A stretch of DNA of 64,000 nucleotides from Hemileia vastatrix (Eukaryota; Basidiomycota; Pucciniomycetes; Pucciniales; Zaghouaniaceae): positions 3,224,501 through 3,288,500 of the forward strand of contig JASXTE010000005.1 in the NCBI GenBank assembly GCA_030280995.1. The letters are read 5' to 3'. Shown piece by piece: positions 1 through 11,186 of the stretch. The stretch's first letter is position 1. Every line of letters starts with the position of its first letter. The notes under the pieces are model-generated. The model was not told where the DNA came from, made no database searches, and saw only the letters and a program-made list of their open reading frames with translations. The translations under genes and the position numbers were made by a program.

Positions 1-1343
1 ATGTTATTGTTATTCCTCCTTCTATGAAAGAAATAATTTAAAAATTTGTCATGATTACATATTGGTTGGACATTTTGATCTTGAAAAAACAATTATTAGA
101 ATTAAGAACACTGCTTGGTGGGCTAATATGTCTGAAGACACCAAAATATATGTTGAATCCTGTTTTCTTGCCAGAAATAAAAAATATTAACTAGAAAAAG
201 AGCTGGATTAATGCAACATATTTGAGCTCCTGATGCACCATGGCAAATAATAAGCATGGACTTTGTGACAGGGCTTCCTATTGCTGGGAAAGACAGTTAT
301 AACTCTTGCTGGGCTATTGTGGACAGATTCACAAAGATTTGTAAATTCATACCTACTCACAAGGATGTTTCAACTATAGAATCAGCTTTCTTGTGGTAGT
401 CTCATATGCTTAATACTGCTGGATTCCCAAAGGCCATAATCTCTGACAGAGACCCTAAATTTACTTCTGAATTTTGGATGTCTCTGATGGATGTTTGTTG
501 TTGTGATCTGAAGCTTTCTACTGACCATCACCCCCAGACTGATGGATTTACTGAAAGAATGATTCAGAATTTAGAGGACATCATAAGAAGGTATTGTGCC
601 TTTGGCCTTGAGTACAAAGACAATGAAAGGTTCACTCATGATTGTGTCACCTTACTTCCTGGGTTGGAATTTTCTTATAATTGCACTGTTTATTCTGTTA
701 CTCAGAGAAAGCCTTTTTATCTCTGGCTGGGATATGTTCCAAATACTCCTGCCCAAATTCTCAATAATAAAATACCTAAATTGGATTAACATCCTGGTGT
801 AAAATAATTTCTTCAAATGCAACAACTTTGAAGAAGTCATGCTCAAAAATTTATTGAAAAATCTTTTGAATATGATAAGAAGAGGTGGGACAAATTCCAT
901 AAAGAATACACTTTTAAAAAGGGTGATGAAGTACTAATGTTTACAGTCCACTTCAACTTACAAGGTAATAAAAAATTAAAAGACCCATTTCTTGGTCCAT
1001 TTTTTGTCAGAAGAATGGATGGTGATCATGCAGTTAAAATTATTCTGTACTCGCCATATGACAGGAAACATCCTGTTTTTCCAATACCTCTTCTGTAACC
1101 TTACACATCCAATAGTGATTTATTTTCCAAAAGGAAGGGAAGACCAAGGAGACCCCAAATGAAATAACTGAAACAGCAAAAATTTATAAAATTATAAATG
1201 ACAGAATAATCACTGCTGAAAAAGGTACTGAATAAGTATTGAGATTTAAGAATAAAGCTTCTGAATATAATTCATGGATAACTGGGAAAGAGATATCTAA
1301 CCTTCCTGCTCTACTGAAGAAATATAAAAAGAAAAAATCATAG
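1..1343 (+). pseudogene. Decayed Ty3/gypsy pol fragment (integrase to chromodomain)
   Basis: This is the 3' part of a gypsy polyprotein, cut by the window edge and related to the complete element at 11187-20349. The clearest open piece (406-789) keeps the integrase core: SDRDPKFTSEFW with the second catalytic Asp and HPQTDGFTERM with the catalytic Glu, then WLGYVPNTPAQILNN. Further on, the CHD-type tail can be followed through RGT/KGTE and W-I-x-GKEI to the stop at 1341-1343. Frameshifts and stops break it (for example TAG near 397-399 and the stop at 787-789), so it is not functional. Its end, spacing and polypurine tract match the intact copy base by base in places, which fixes orientation and family. 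Confidence 0.9.
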
Positions 1344-1352
1344 AATATTTTT

Positions 1353-1364
1353 AGAGTGAGGGAG
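1353..1364 (+). other. Polypurine tract of the decayed gypsy copy
   Basis: The sequence AGAGTGAGGGAG lies directly before the LTR start and is identical to the tract before the 3' LTR of the young element (19197-19208). It would prime plus-strand synthesis. Confidence 0.8.
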
Positions 1365-2085
1365 TTTCAACCAGGCTACTAGACTTACCCAGTAAATAAT
1401 TAATTATTTACCAGGATTAAGCCACATCTTTATTTCTTATTTTATTAATTATATTTACTTTATAATTTACTAGTAATAATTTAAATAATTAGAATAAGTA
1501 AAAACCAAGTGAATATTTTAATTTAATGTCCCTCATATTTTTTCCCCTGAGAACATCCTCATGACAGGTTAGAGTTGAAATAAAATATTATTAATATGGA
1601 AAATAAAAATCAAATTATTTTATTTAAAAATGAAATTTACAGAAAATCTAAAATAAATCAAATAATTTTACATATACTGTAAATACATCATATTGATACA
1701 TTCTTTTATAGAACAATCTTAATATTTGCAATTTTTTATTCTGGAATTTTCTTCCTCTCATATTCCTGTACATAGAGTTTTTTAGCTCTGTGATCTCTCT
1801 CCATCTTGCCTATATAAGGCCTCCCTTTTTTTTTGTCATTCTTACTAACTTACAGTTTATTATATACATTTAAAACCAACTCTAATACTACAATTACTGA
1901 TTTATTATTTACATTTTCATAATTTAAATCCTTAAAAGTAATAATAATAATACTCCTTTACCTTTTACTTGAGTAATAAAACACAAAAGATAAAATTTAT
2001 GTACCTTCTTTGAAATTTTTGAGCTCTCCACCTTTCACTGCTTTTGGACCGCCATTAAAACCTTCTAGACCATCAGGACCCATTG
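1365..2085 (+). mobile_element. Degenerate gypsy LTR (3' LTR of the pol fragment)
   Basis: It begins TTTCAACCAGGCTACTAGAC, an eroded form of the TGTCAGCCAGGCTATTCCAG start of the young LTR, directly after the polypurine tract. A TATA element (TATATAAGG, 1811-1819) sits in the same CCTATAWAAGGC context seen in the other LTRs of this family. The end is taken near 2085, at CTTCTAGACCATCAGGACC, by resemblance to the CTTCTAGACGACCGACCGACA end of the intact LTR. At about 720 bp it is shorter than the intact 1141 bp, so it carries deletions or the right end is misjudged. Confidence 0.65.
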
Positions 2086-2640
2086 AAAGTCACAATGAAT
2101 AATCAAACACCTTTTTAGTTTATGAAAGTTTGATTTTAAAAAATGTAGATTAAAATTTTACAAAATAATTTCTTTTAATTAAAAATAAAAACACAAAAAA
2201 AAAGAATTATTTTTGTCTAGCTCCATAAATACTTACATTTAGACCTTTTTTTATCCTGTGTAATTTTTAATTAGCTCTTATTTCACCCCCTGGGGCCCCC
2301 ACTAGGCCCAACTGATGGCTAAGAAAGGGCTGACTATGTGCCAAATTATTCTTATTAAAAATGTCTATGTTTTATCAAAAGAGACTGAAATCCTTCCTAC
2401 AGTTTTGACTATCTTGATGTGTTCATGAAATAAATTTTTTTGTCATATTTAGCACTTATTGTTGCTTTTTTCCTTCCCATGATACCCCATAGTAAAATAT
2501 TTCTCATTTTTAATTTATGAAGCACATACTTGCACATTATTCATAAAAATTATATAAAGAAGTATTTTTGGAGCAAAAGTTACCATAACCTATAGTTTTC
2601 ATAAATTTTTTATCATTCTTCAAAATTTCATGTCTTAAAA
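2086..2640. other. AT-rich DNA, no gene seen
   Basis: I see no coding pattern, LTR end or clear repeat here. It contains a short GC-rich patch (CCCCCTGGGGCCCCC near 2287) in otherwise AT-rich sequence. Confidence 0.5.
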
Positions 2641-2649
2641 TGAATTCTG

Positions 2650-3600
2650 TTTGCCTCCTTTTATTTAACTTTTTTTAAAAAAATGATTATTAATGTTAAG
2701 ACACTTTTTATAAATTTTATAAGTTAGTTAAATTTTTTTGAATTTTTTTGGATTTGTTCTTAAGAAAAATAAGATTTTTGATGTCTTTTGAATGATTTTG
2801 TGATCTTGTGAATTTTTTTGAATTTTTTGTGAATATTTTCAATTTTTTGGTGATTTTTTTGGACCTAATGTTTTTTTTTGGAATTGTTTTGATTTTTTGA
2901 ATTTTTTTATGCTTGAATAGGAAGCAAGTCACAAGCCAAAAAGACAAAGTGTCTTTTCAAGCACATGACTTGATTCCAGTTCTTATAGTGCAAATTGCCA
3001 GATGGATCACAAATTTTCAGAGAATTATATTTCTTGTGGTCCATCTAACAACTTGCACTGAGGAATTGGATTCCAGCCTTGTGCTTGAAAAGATGCAGTG
3101 TCTCTTTGGCTCATGACTTCAGTCACAATTCAAGTCATGTACTTGAAAAGACACTGCATCTTTTTGGCACGTGACTTCAATCACAATTCAAGTCATGTAC
3201 TTGAAAAGACGCTATGTCTTTTTGACACATGACTTCAAGTTCAATTCAAGCATTAAAACAGTAAGAAAAAATATTCAAAAAAATGCAAAAAAACCAAAAA
3301 CATGAAAAGAAACATCAAAAAAATGTAAAAAAATGCAAAAAAAATTCAAAAAACACCAAAAAAAATTAAGAATGTCTCAGCAAAATTTCAAAAAATACTA
3401 AAAAAATCTAAAAAAATCTAAAAAAATTTTAAAACTTCAGAAAACTTCAAAAAACTTTGAAAAAAACAAAGATAAATGCAAAGAGCTCAAAAAAATTCCT
3501 AAAATTCCAAAATATTTATAAAGCTTAAATGAAGTGCTATTAAATTATAAAAAATTCATAAAAATTATTTAAAGGCCAAAAAAATTATAAAAAAATCTAA
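2650..3600. repeat. Foldback low-complexity block with a palindromic minisatellite core
   Basis: The left flank (about 2700-2910) is T-rich with repeated GAATTTTTTTG-like words. The right flank (about 3255-3520) is A-rich with CAAAAAAATGC-like words, so the two flanks can pair. The core (2924-3250) holds about four to five imperfect 58-59 bp units built on CAAGTCATGTACTTGAAAAG and its partner CTTTTTGGCACGTGACTT. Each unit is itself an inverted repeat. Peptides read across this block are low-complexity and not credible genes. Confidence 0.6.
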
Positions 3601-4014
3601 CAATGCTAAAAATTATAAATATTCTGAATATCAAAAGAATATTAAGAAATAATTTTAATAATCAGCAGAAATTAAAAAAAAGCTTAATAGATTTAAAAAT
3701 TTGAATAAAAAATTTGATACAAGTGGAAAAATTCAGGAAATTTTTTTAAAAATATATAAAATAGAAAATAGGATAAATATTTCTTTTTTAAAGAGATTTG
3801 GTAAACATATATTTTTTTACTGAAAAATTCTTGACTCATACCAACTGCTGCTTTATTTTGTTCAAGGAAAATTGATGCATATATAATAAAAAGTTTGATC
3901 CTTGATTCATGAGTCAACCATTTTTCCAAAAAATAGGGCTACTGGAGTTACTACTGAGGGACAAAAAAAAACTTGCCTACAAGTAGTCTTATATTTTACC
4001 CTGTGTTAGAAATA

Positions 4015-5306
4015 CAAGAAAGCTGATCATTAATTTTTTCAAGAGATATAACATTTCTGTCTTACTCTACTGATAATTTATTACTCTAAGCTTGAAAATC
4101 AATTTTCAATTTTTTCAATTAACTGTGTAAAATCTTATTATCTTTTTTTAAAGAAGTTTTTTCATCTATAAGGGGTTTCAATTCACTAATAACTTTACAC
4201 CGATGTTGATTTTTATCTGAAAGTGCTCTGTGATGATTATTTATAATTTTCTGTTGAGCAAGTAAATGATTCAAAGTGTCCTTTAATTTAAAATAAGCTG
4301 TACCTTGTACAGTAAAACTTGCCTTACAATGTAAATTTAAAATTATTTAAATTGTAATTTTCATGCTTCAATAAATCTTTCAAATTTAGTATTTTATAAC
4401 ACTAAGATATGAAGAATCTTTTTTGAAAATTTCTTCAGAAGTTTGTTCAAGCAAGACATAAACTTCATGTGCCAAAGAATCATTTTTAATTTAAAGAGAA
4501 AGATTCACAAAAGAATTTGTAGTTAAATGTAAAGTCTCATCAAATGAAATCTTACTCATTACATTATTTGGGCTACTTATAACAGGAAGTTTTTTTAAGT
4601 GGCTTAAAAGTCCTTTCACTACTCTCAACAGTATTATCTGAATAGTTATACTTAGTATTGTACATACCAACATGCGTATCAAAAATGTTACTCACCATGG
4701 CAGAGGAGGGATTTCCCTCTTGGCCTGAGCCTTCTTTTTCCTGTTTCCCTTGGAAGGATAGGCAGGCTGAGGATGGTAAGTAGGTGTCCTGGATAGGCCA
4801 GGTCAATGAGCTAGAGGAGGTTGCACATTCTGCTGATAATTTTTCATAAGATAATCCAATTTCAATTGCTCAACCTCCATAACTTTTGAGGTCTTTTGAG
4901 GCTGAGGTATATTTGGCTGCATAAGATGATGTTGACTTGGCTGTGTTTTAGAAGTTCTTGACTCTGATCCCATAGAGTATGCACTCTGGCTTTTTATCTC
5001 ATATTTTCTGTTTTCATTTCCTTTATATGAATTAATAGGTTGTTTACCTGCTGTTTCTGAGGAATCTTTTATATTTTTAAAGGATTTTGCAGATTTAGTT
5101 GAGGTTTGACTTCGCTCTTTGTTATTGGGGGAGGAAGGTTTACCACTTCTCCTGAAATATCTATTTTCTGAAGAAACTTTTAGTTTTCTGTCAGATGATG
5201 AATTTTTTTAAGTTAATTTTGAAGAAACTTCAGATTTAACATCAAAATCTACCTCTATCTCATCTATGTGAGTACTATCCATTTTTCTAGCCAAATTGGT
5301 AGACAT
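4015..5306 (-). pseudogene. Decayed gypsy gag fragment
   Basis: On the minus strand, from an ATG at 5306, the sequence resembles the N-terminal half of the gag of the young element. The starts compare as MSTNLARKMDSTHIDEIEVD against MSNNLTEKMDNMQVDEIEID. Next comes a Pro/Gln/Ser-rich part, then the WPIQDT/SSAMVSN segment (about 4680-4810), then a coiled-coil-like part ending near 4015. Stops and frameshifts interrupt it. Several stretches align best in the frame that overlaps gag in the young element (MEVEQ-K-DYLM--YQQNVQ and a PPLPW end). No pro or pol follows, so it is truncated. Confidence 0.8.
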
Positions 5307-5680
5307 AAAATCTTTAAACCAAAAATTCAAGGTCGATAAACAATGAATCCTTTAAAATTGTAATGTAAAATAGAGAGTATCAATGTTGACCAATCTGCAA
5401 TTAAGTTAATTTCAGATAAAAATGATTATTCCCCAATGATATTCCACAATTACCTTTGCTAATGATTGGGTTATTAGACCTTTTACATGTCAATCTTCAC
5501 CTCTATCCAAAATTCTCATCCTCAATTTTTCATAACCACATCTTGGAAAAATTCTTTCATAACCACATCTTGCACTACTTTCTGACATAAAAACATCCTG
5601 TATATTTATTCTATAAATTCAGAACCCCTCCCCATCTCATCTATTTGTTTCTTCTCCTTTTTATCTTCAAATATCTCAAC
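5307..5680. other. Leader relic of the gag fragment and probable left end of Harbinger element 2
   Basis: No gene is visible. A boundary between the minus-strand gypsy relic and the plus-strand Harbinger partner gene must lie here, but I found no convincing terminal inverted repeat. Two near-repeats of CATAACCACATCTTG occur around 5531 and 5560. Confidence 0.4.
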
Positions 5681-7050
5681 ATGCCTTGTTGTCACAGATC
5701 ATCTCAAAGGCAGGCTTCCCCCTGTTTTTCTTCAAGTCCCACTACTCCCTCTTCCCTCCGCTCAGCTAAGAAATCAAACACTTTTCAACTAAAAAAAGAT
5801 GATCACCTCATACTTATAAACTGGCTAAAACTAAAGCTAATTATGATTCTTTTTTTGGTACTGAGAATGAAACTAAAGTAGGATGGCCCCTGAATCAAAA
5901 GTCAATTGATATCTTCCAATGACCAATGAATTAAGAAAAAATACAAAGGAAAGAATTGATCTTTTTCCTAACCAGATGTTTGAATGCTTAAGGTACTCAA
6001 ACCAAATAAAAAAAGTCTAAGACTCTTTAATCTTCCACTGGTTTTTGTATTACTGAGCTTGATATCAGTAAGGGCAATAAATATTTAGACAATAAACTTT
6101 ATTCTTTATGTCCTTTCTAAAAAGAAATGGATTCCATATTTATAGATCAAGCCAATTTTAATCCTGAAAACATGTTAGATGGAGAAGATGATATCTACAA
6201 ACATGATTTCAAAAGAAATCTTTTTCATTTCTCTTCTACTCAAGCCTCCCCTCATTTGACTTCCATAAATCAAGATATCTTTTCAATAGATCTTTATGGA
6301 AATATAAGTCAACCTGATCTCACCCAAGTGATCCTTTATTTCTTGTCCAGTTCTTTTATTTTTTTTCATTTACATTTCTCTTTCTTATTTCAAAAAAGGC
6401 CAATGAAAAAACACTGGAGCTACAATCAAGCTTCTCTGAAACTATCATTGATGATGAAGAGGAAAATTTAACCTTCAAAAAAAAGCGAGGACCATCAAAT
6501 ACTCTGAATTTCAACAGTTAAAGAAAACAATACAGAGATAGTTTTTCTCAAACCTCTTTTTCTTCTATTGATTATTTTCTGGAGAAATGTGAATCTAGTA
6601 AGTGATATCATACCACTTAATAATTAAATAAGCTTTTATTTTCTTTTGTTAATATTCCTTTTCACTCTAGGTAAAGTTGAAGTTTCAAGAAATACTCTTA
6701 ACTTTCAAAAGCAAAAACACAAGTTCTCTTTACACAGGGATGATAGGGCACTAGACTTGGAGGAAAAAAAATTTTAGCTTTCTTTACAGAGGGATGGGAG
6801 AGTGCGAGACATGGGGGAGAAGAAATTTGGGATTTCTTTACAGAGGGATGAGAGGGCACATGACTTGGAGGAGAAGAAATTCAAGATAAAGAAAGAGAAG
6901 AACACTCTTGAGTATAATTTCCTATTGAATCAGATAAAACTCAAGTATTAACTCAAATATGGTTCCAAAAAGAAATTTTTCTTGATAGAATGCATTAAAG
7001 CAAATAAATATGTTGAAGTAATTAAAACCTTAATGAAAATATTTGATTTA
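5681..7050 (+). pseudogene. Harbinger partner gene (Myb/SANT, NAM-associated-like), degenerate
   Basis: This is a relic of the same gene as the minus-strand gene at 43053-44369. Shared features in order: a short Ser/Gln-rich N-terminus after an ATG at 5681; the QLKKDDHLILINWLK block of a Myb/SANT-like fold; a middle part with EMDSIFIDQ-like and Pro/Ser-rich pieces (6127-6470); Lys/Glu-rich repeats around LEEKKF (three near-copies, about 6760-6890); and a C-terminus FFLIECIKANKYVEVIKTL near 6975. It is broken by several frameshifts and stops. In rust and other Harbinger-like elements the partner protein assists the transposase; that role is family knowledge. The gene converges with the transposase pieces at 10560-11186 and 20350-20891. 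Confidence 0.75.
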
Positions 7051-7299
7051 TTACTAGTTTTTTTGTTGTATTTCCCATTTCACTTGTTTATAATTTTTTG
7101 TACAAGAAAGTTAACTAGAAAATACTTAGTATGTGTTGTTGGTTATACTGAAAATTGATGTGTACATACGTTTTTACTCTTTATTTGACAAAGATTTGCA
7201 AAAAATTCCACATCTCAACAGGTATTTAGCACAATTTAATGATATTTCAGTTCTCACACCTTGTTTTTCCTTTCTCAAATAGTAAATTTGGAGATTTTT

Positions 7300-8880
7300 C
7301 ATATTTTTTTCTCTCCCAGCCAGGTTGTTCCTGACTGGGAGATTTTTCACCCCCTAACAGTAGCGATTGACCATGGCACACAGCTGATATAGACTAAGGA
7401 AATGGTTAGTTTTATAGTTAAAATAATAAATAGATCCATCCCATTAATGAAATGGGATGAAAAATTGGTTAATATATATATATATTCACATGTGAACTAG
7501 AATGGGTAAGTTCATACATTTGAAAAAGTGAGGGATGTAAGAATCAATGACTTCTAAATGTAACATCAATTTTTCATACAAATGTTTTCACCTAGGCTGT
7601 TTCTCAACTGAATATCAGTTTTCTTTAATTAAGGTTTTTTTTGTAGTATTAACACCTAATTCACTTGTCTATACTGCTGTTCCAACCACATATTCTTGAT
7701 TTCTGGGAGTGAATTTATGTGCCAATTTAATTTATTCCAAAGTCAAAAACTTGATTTCCATTATTTTTGGGAATAACTTATTTTGTCACTCAGATGTATA
7801 GCACACCCTTTAAAGAAACACTCTTATCAAGGCAGGTAGATTCAGAACATTCAAGGCCAAATTGTTGAACTTGGGGAGGCACACTCAAATTCTTTATTGA
7901 TTCCATTTTTTTAGAGATGGAAAGCGGCTTATTTGATTTCATTTATTAAACAAATGATGGAAGTTTCTACAACTAGAATCCACTTTGGTTCTCTCCCATG
8001 CAAGAAGAATCTGGCAGGGAGAGAACAGAAAAAAGATAAAAAAAATATTAGTGAAAAAGTTAAAAAAAATTTTAAAAATAAAACAATTTGGCACAACCCA
8101 CCTTAAACAAAAAACCAAAGTAGCTGCAACTAGCAGCCACTTTGGTTCTCTCCCAGCCAGGAAGAACCTGGCTAGGAGAGAAAAAATGAAAGACAAAAAA
8201 TATATTAGTGAAAAAGTTAAAAAATATATATATAAAAATAAAAAAATTTGGCACAACTCACCTTAAACAAACATCCAAAGTTGCTGCAACTAGAAGAGAC
8301 TTTGGTTCTCTCTCAGCCAGGAAGAATCTTTCTGGGAGAGAACACAAAATAAATATAAAAGAAAGATAAAAAATAAATTGGCAAAAAAGTTAACAAAATT
8401 AAAAAAAAAAAAAAAAAAGATAGTGCAACTCACCTTATACAAATGGTCAAAGTAAATATAAAAAAGAAGATAAAAAAATTAGCAAAAAAGTAAAGAAATT
8501 TTTTTTTAAAGAAAAATAAGATAGTGCAACTTATCTTAAATAAATGACAAAAGTTTTTTCAACTTGCAGCATCTTTGGTTCTCTCCCAGCCATAAAGAGC
8601 CTGACTGGGAGATAACAAAAAAAAGGATAAAAAATATATTAGCCAAAAAGTTAAATAAAAAATAAATAAAAAAAGTAAAAAATAGAGTAAATCACCATTA
8701 ATAAAAGACCAAAGTCACTGAAACTAGCAGTGACTTTAATTCTCTCCCAGCCAGGAAGAGCCTGGCTGCAAGAGAACACCAAAAAAAAGTAAAAAAAAAG
8801 AATTAAAAAATTAGTGCCAAAAGTTAGTAGCAGTGCCAAAAACAACTGGACTCACCTTTAACAAATAATTAAATAGCCCC
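7300..8880. repeat. Dispersed-to-tandem repeats each carrying a strong hairpin
   Basis: At least six units occur (centres near 7325, 8000, 8160, 8320, 8590 and 8750). The conserved core reads TTTGGTTCTCTCCCAGCCAG, then about AAGA, then CCTGGCTGGGAGAGAAC, which is an imperfect hairpin with arms of about 15-17 bp. Several units also share flanks ending GGCACAACTCACCTTA plus long A/T-rich spacers. Spacing is irregular (about 150, 165, 270 and 165 bp). Peptides read through the repeats on both strands are shadows of the repeat. The block lies between the two convergent genes of Harbinger element 2. Confidence 0.85.
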
Positions 8881-8999
8881 TTGTTGCTGGGGAAGAAGGT
8901 TTATCTTCTAAACTTAAGGCTTTCATATATTTCAATTTTCAGAATTACAGATTTAATAATTTAAGCTCTTTCCTATTTAAATTAATAGAGGAAATGTGA

Positions 9000-9170
9000 T
9001 TCCTTCAGGTCTGTATGGGATTTTAAGTGGGGTTTATTAGTTGCATTCCCCCCACCAACAATAATACATGTTGGAAGATGTCTGATCGGGATTTAAGTGG
9101 GGTCTATTAGTTTTAGCCCCCACCCTACCAACAGAAATATTTTCTGTAAGATGTCTGTTAGGGTTTTAAT
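9000..9170. repeat. Two-copy short tandem repeat
   Basis: The words GGGATTTTAAGTGGGGTTTATTAG and GGGATTTAAGTGGGGTCTATTAG recur about 75 bp apart, each followed by CCCCCACC and CAACA, with TGTTGGAAGATGTCTG and TGTAAGATGTCTG after them. No coding sense is seen. Confidence 0.6.
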
Positions 9171-9186
9171 TGTATTTTTTTAATTT

Positions 9187-10301
9187 AAAGCAGATATAAT
9201 ATGACAAGAAGAGGAAATGGACATCCAAATAAGAGCTCTTATTTCAGAAGGGAGGGGGAGGCCTGGAGAAATGAGGTGGGAGCTTCTTTTGAAGAGGTTT
9301 GGTACCAAACTTATCCATTTCAGGAGGGTGTCACATCTCATGGCCCTATCCCTGCATTCTCTGAATCTTAAAACACTAGGAACTATTTCATAGATCATTT
9401 CTCACCAAAACCTTCAGTAATTCAACCTTCTAATCATGAAATTCATTTTGTGATTGTGAAGTCCTTTCAAATTGAATAATTGAAGAGCTTGAAGATGTTG
9501 GAAGATGACAGAAAATGTTGTAAGTTCCTAATACTTTTGAGGCATAAAATAATGACTAATTTTACTCATAAAAAAGGAGGTGGTGATGTTAATATGTATT
9601 CCACTGGATAAAGAGCCACTACTCAACATATATTTGACATCAGTAAGTAATTTTTTAAATTTTTAAATTCATTATACTTATTAAATCTCCAAGTATTTAT
9701 ATAAATTTAAAAATAGATGAAAAACAAGTACAGGAGGCTTTATGATTCATCTTTTCTTCTTACACCTTTTTATTTAAGCATCTTGCTTAAAAGTACTATA
9801 ATAACTCCCTGAAACTGGTGACTGAACTAGATCATCCTTGCTATGATGGTGTTAATTCTTTTGGAGTTAACTTAACTTGGAATTCTGGAGGGCTCTCCAA
9901 TGTCCCACACAAAGATTTGGATGTCAGTGATATTAGCCTGGGTGCTTGGTGGCCAAAAACTTTAGATGGACTTTTGGATTAATATTCTGGAAGGAAGGGA
10001 CACCTAGAGAACATGGAGGCCCCTTTATCTTTCCAGAGCTCAAGTATATGGTAGAGTTTAAGAAATATGATGGTTTGTGGGTGGTTATTTGGCCTTCTCC
10101 AAACTATATAATCAAACCACTCTTGTAAAAGAGTTTGGTAACTTTTCAAGGCTAGGTTCTTCGATTAAAATCAGTAAAAGACTATCAGAATCTATTAAAA
10201 CATTTAAAATGCTTAAAAGAGATTCTGTAATGTCTTATTATATTATGATGAATGAAAAAGAAAAGTTAGAATGTTTAAATGATAGCTTTCTTCAAAAATA
10301 A
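9187..10301 (+). pseudogene. Tet-like 2OG-Fe(II) oxygenase relic
   Basis: Conceptual translation of about 9800-10230, across frameshifts, gives a fungal Tet-like 2-oxoglutarate/Fe(II) dioxygenase pattern. One part has NVPHKDLDVSDISLGAWW, whose H-x-D supplies two iron ligands. It is followed by a FPELKYMVEFKKYDG block, a W-P-S-P segment, and a C-terminal FGNFSRLGSSIKISKRLSES block. The second iron-binding His, expected in an LYHQTT-type motif, reads Asn (LYNQTT), so catalysis would be lost even without the frameshifts. Upstream (9187-9650) is a weaker N-terminal part ending at a GTAAGT-type donor near 9636. It lies inside the span of Harbinger element 2; whether it was cargo or an independent insertion cannot be told. 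The assignment rests on motif memory. Confidence 0.55.
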
Positions 10302-10559
10302 TTGGATAATACTGGTTTTTTTAAAATTGATAATAATAATTATTATTATCAAAAGGCATGTATTCATTAGAAAAATACATATAGTTTTTTCAGACTTGGA
10401 AGCTTAAATACCTAAAGATTGTGGAATACAAGAGGAGAGGAGGAAAAGGATATGAGGGGTGAAAGAAAAAAAGAATGAAAAATATTAAAAAATTTAAAGG
10501 AGTTGTGCTGAGAAATTATGGAGTGTGATTGGCATAATTATAGAGTTTATCCCAGTAGA

Positions 10560-11186
10560 AATTAAATTTTGTGAATCAAGGGGGGGAGGTCTGGTGCAGG
10601 TTCAGGATTTTTATCTTCATATAGATCATGCTACTCATCCTTCAAATCAGCTAGGATAATATGGAGTATAGCACAAGTCATAATCCAATGATTTGCAGTT
10701 TTGATTTTCATTTTTTTAAATGGGATTCTGAGTTCCTGGAGAATAGAAAATCTTTGCTTTAAAATTACAATACCATTTTCAATTTGTACTCTTGATTGTG
10801 CAAGATGATAATTAAAAGATTTTTTTGGTCATTTTCTAAAGTTGAACCTCAGAAAGTAGGGATAATGTTTTTTTCACTTGCATATGCTGAGTCTGCAAGG
10901 AGGTACTGAGATTTTTCAAAGTATTGGTCAGGATTTTGAGGAATTTTTATTCTTTTGAACATAGAAGAGTCATGACATGAGCAAGGGCAGCCACTATGAA
11001 AAGCAACAAACTTTTTATTCATACCACACACAGGTTGAACAGTAATAGAGTATCTAGAATGAAGATAAATTTGAGAACATTTTAAAAAAACCTTTTTTGC
11101 GATCAAAATAATGGTTGCCATCATGAGAAGGATTTTGGATCAACAGTATAGCTGTACCATTAAAAAACCTACACAGAAAGGGAAAC
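10560..11186 (-). pseudogene. Harbinger transposase, C-terminal part (split by gypsy insertion)
   Basis: On the minus strand, starting at the gypsy insertion point, the sequence reads as a DDE_Tnp_4/HARBI1-type nuclease domain. It has FPFCVGFLNGTA at the first catalytic site, a HDGNHYFDRKK block, then VQPVCGMNKKFVAFHSG-like, DSSMFKRI and LLADSAYAS with the second Asp. It fades into a degenerate tail resembling ILHNILADLKDE near 10640. The first catalytic position is Asn where the family has Asp, and a frameshift or small intron disrupts the DRKK region. The N-terminal half continues at 20350-20891 on the far side of the 9.2-kb gypsy element. The transposase is dead. Confidence 0.85.
11182..11186. 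other. Target-site duplication (left), GAAAC
   Basis: GAAAC lies immediately before the 5' LTR and is repeated immediately after the 3' LTR at 20350-20354. This is the 5-bp duplication typical of gypsy integration. Confidence 0.95.

Noticed and set aside
7939..8266. Open frames on both strands across the hairpin repeats
   Set aside because: Mirror-image peptides from inverted repeats; not coding.
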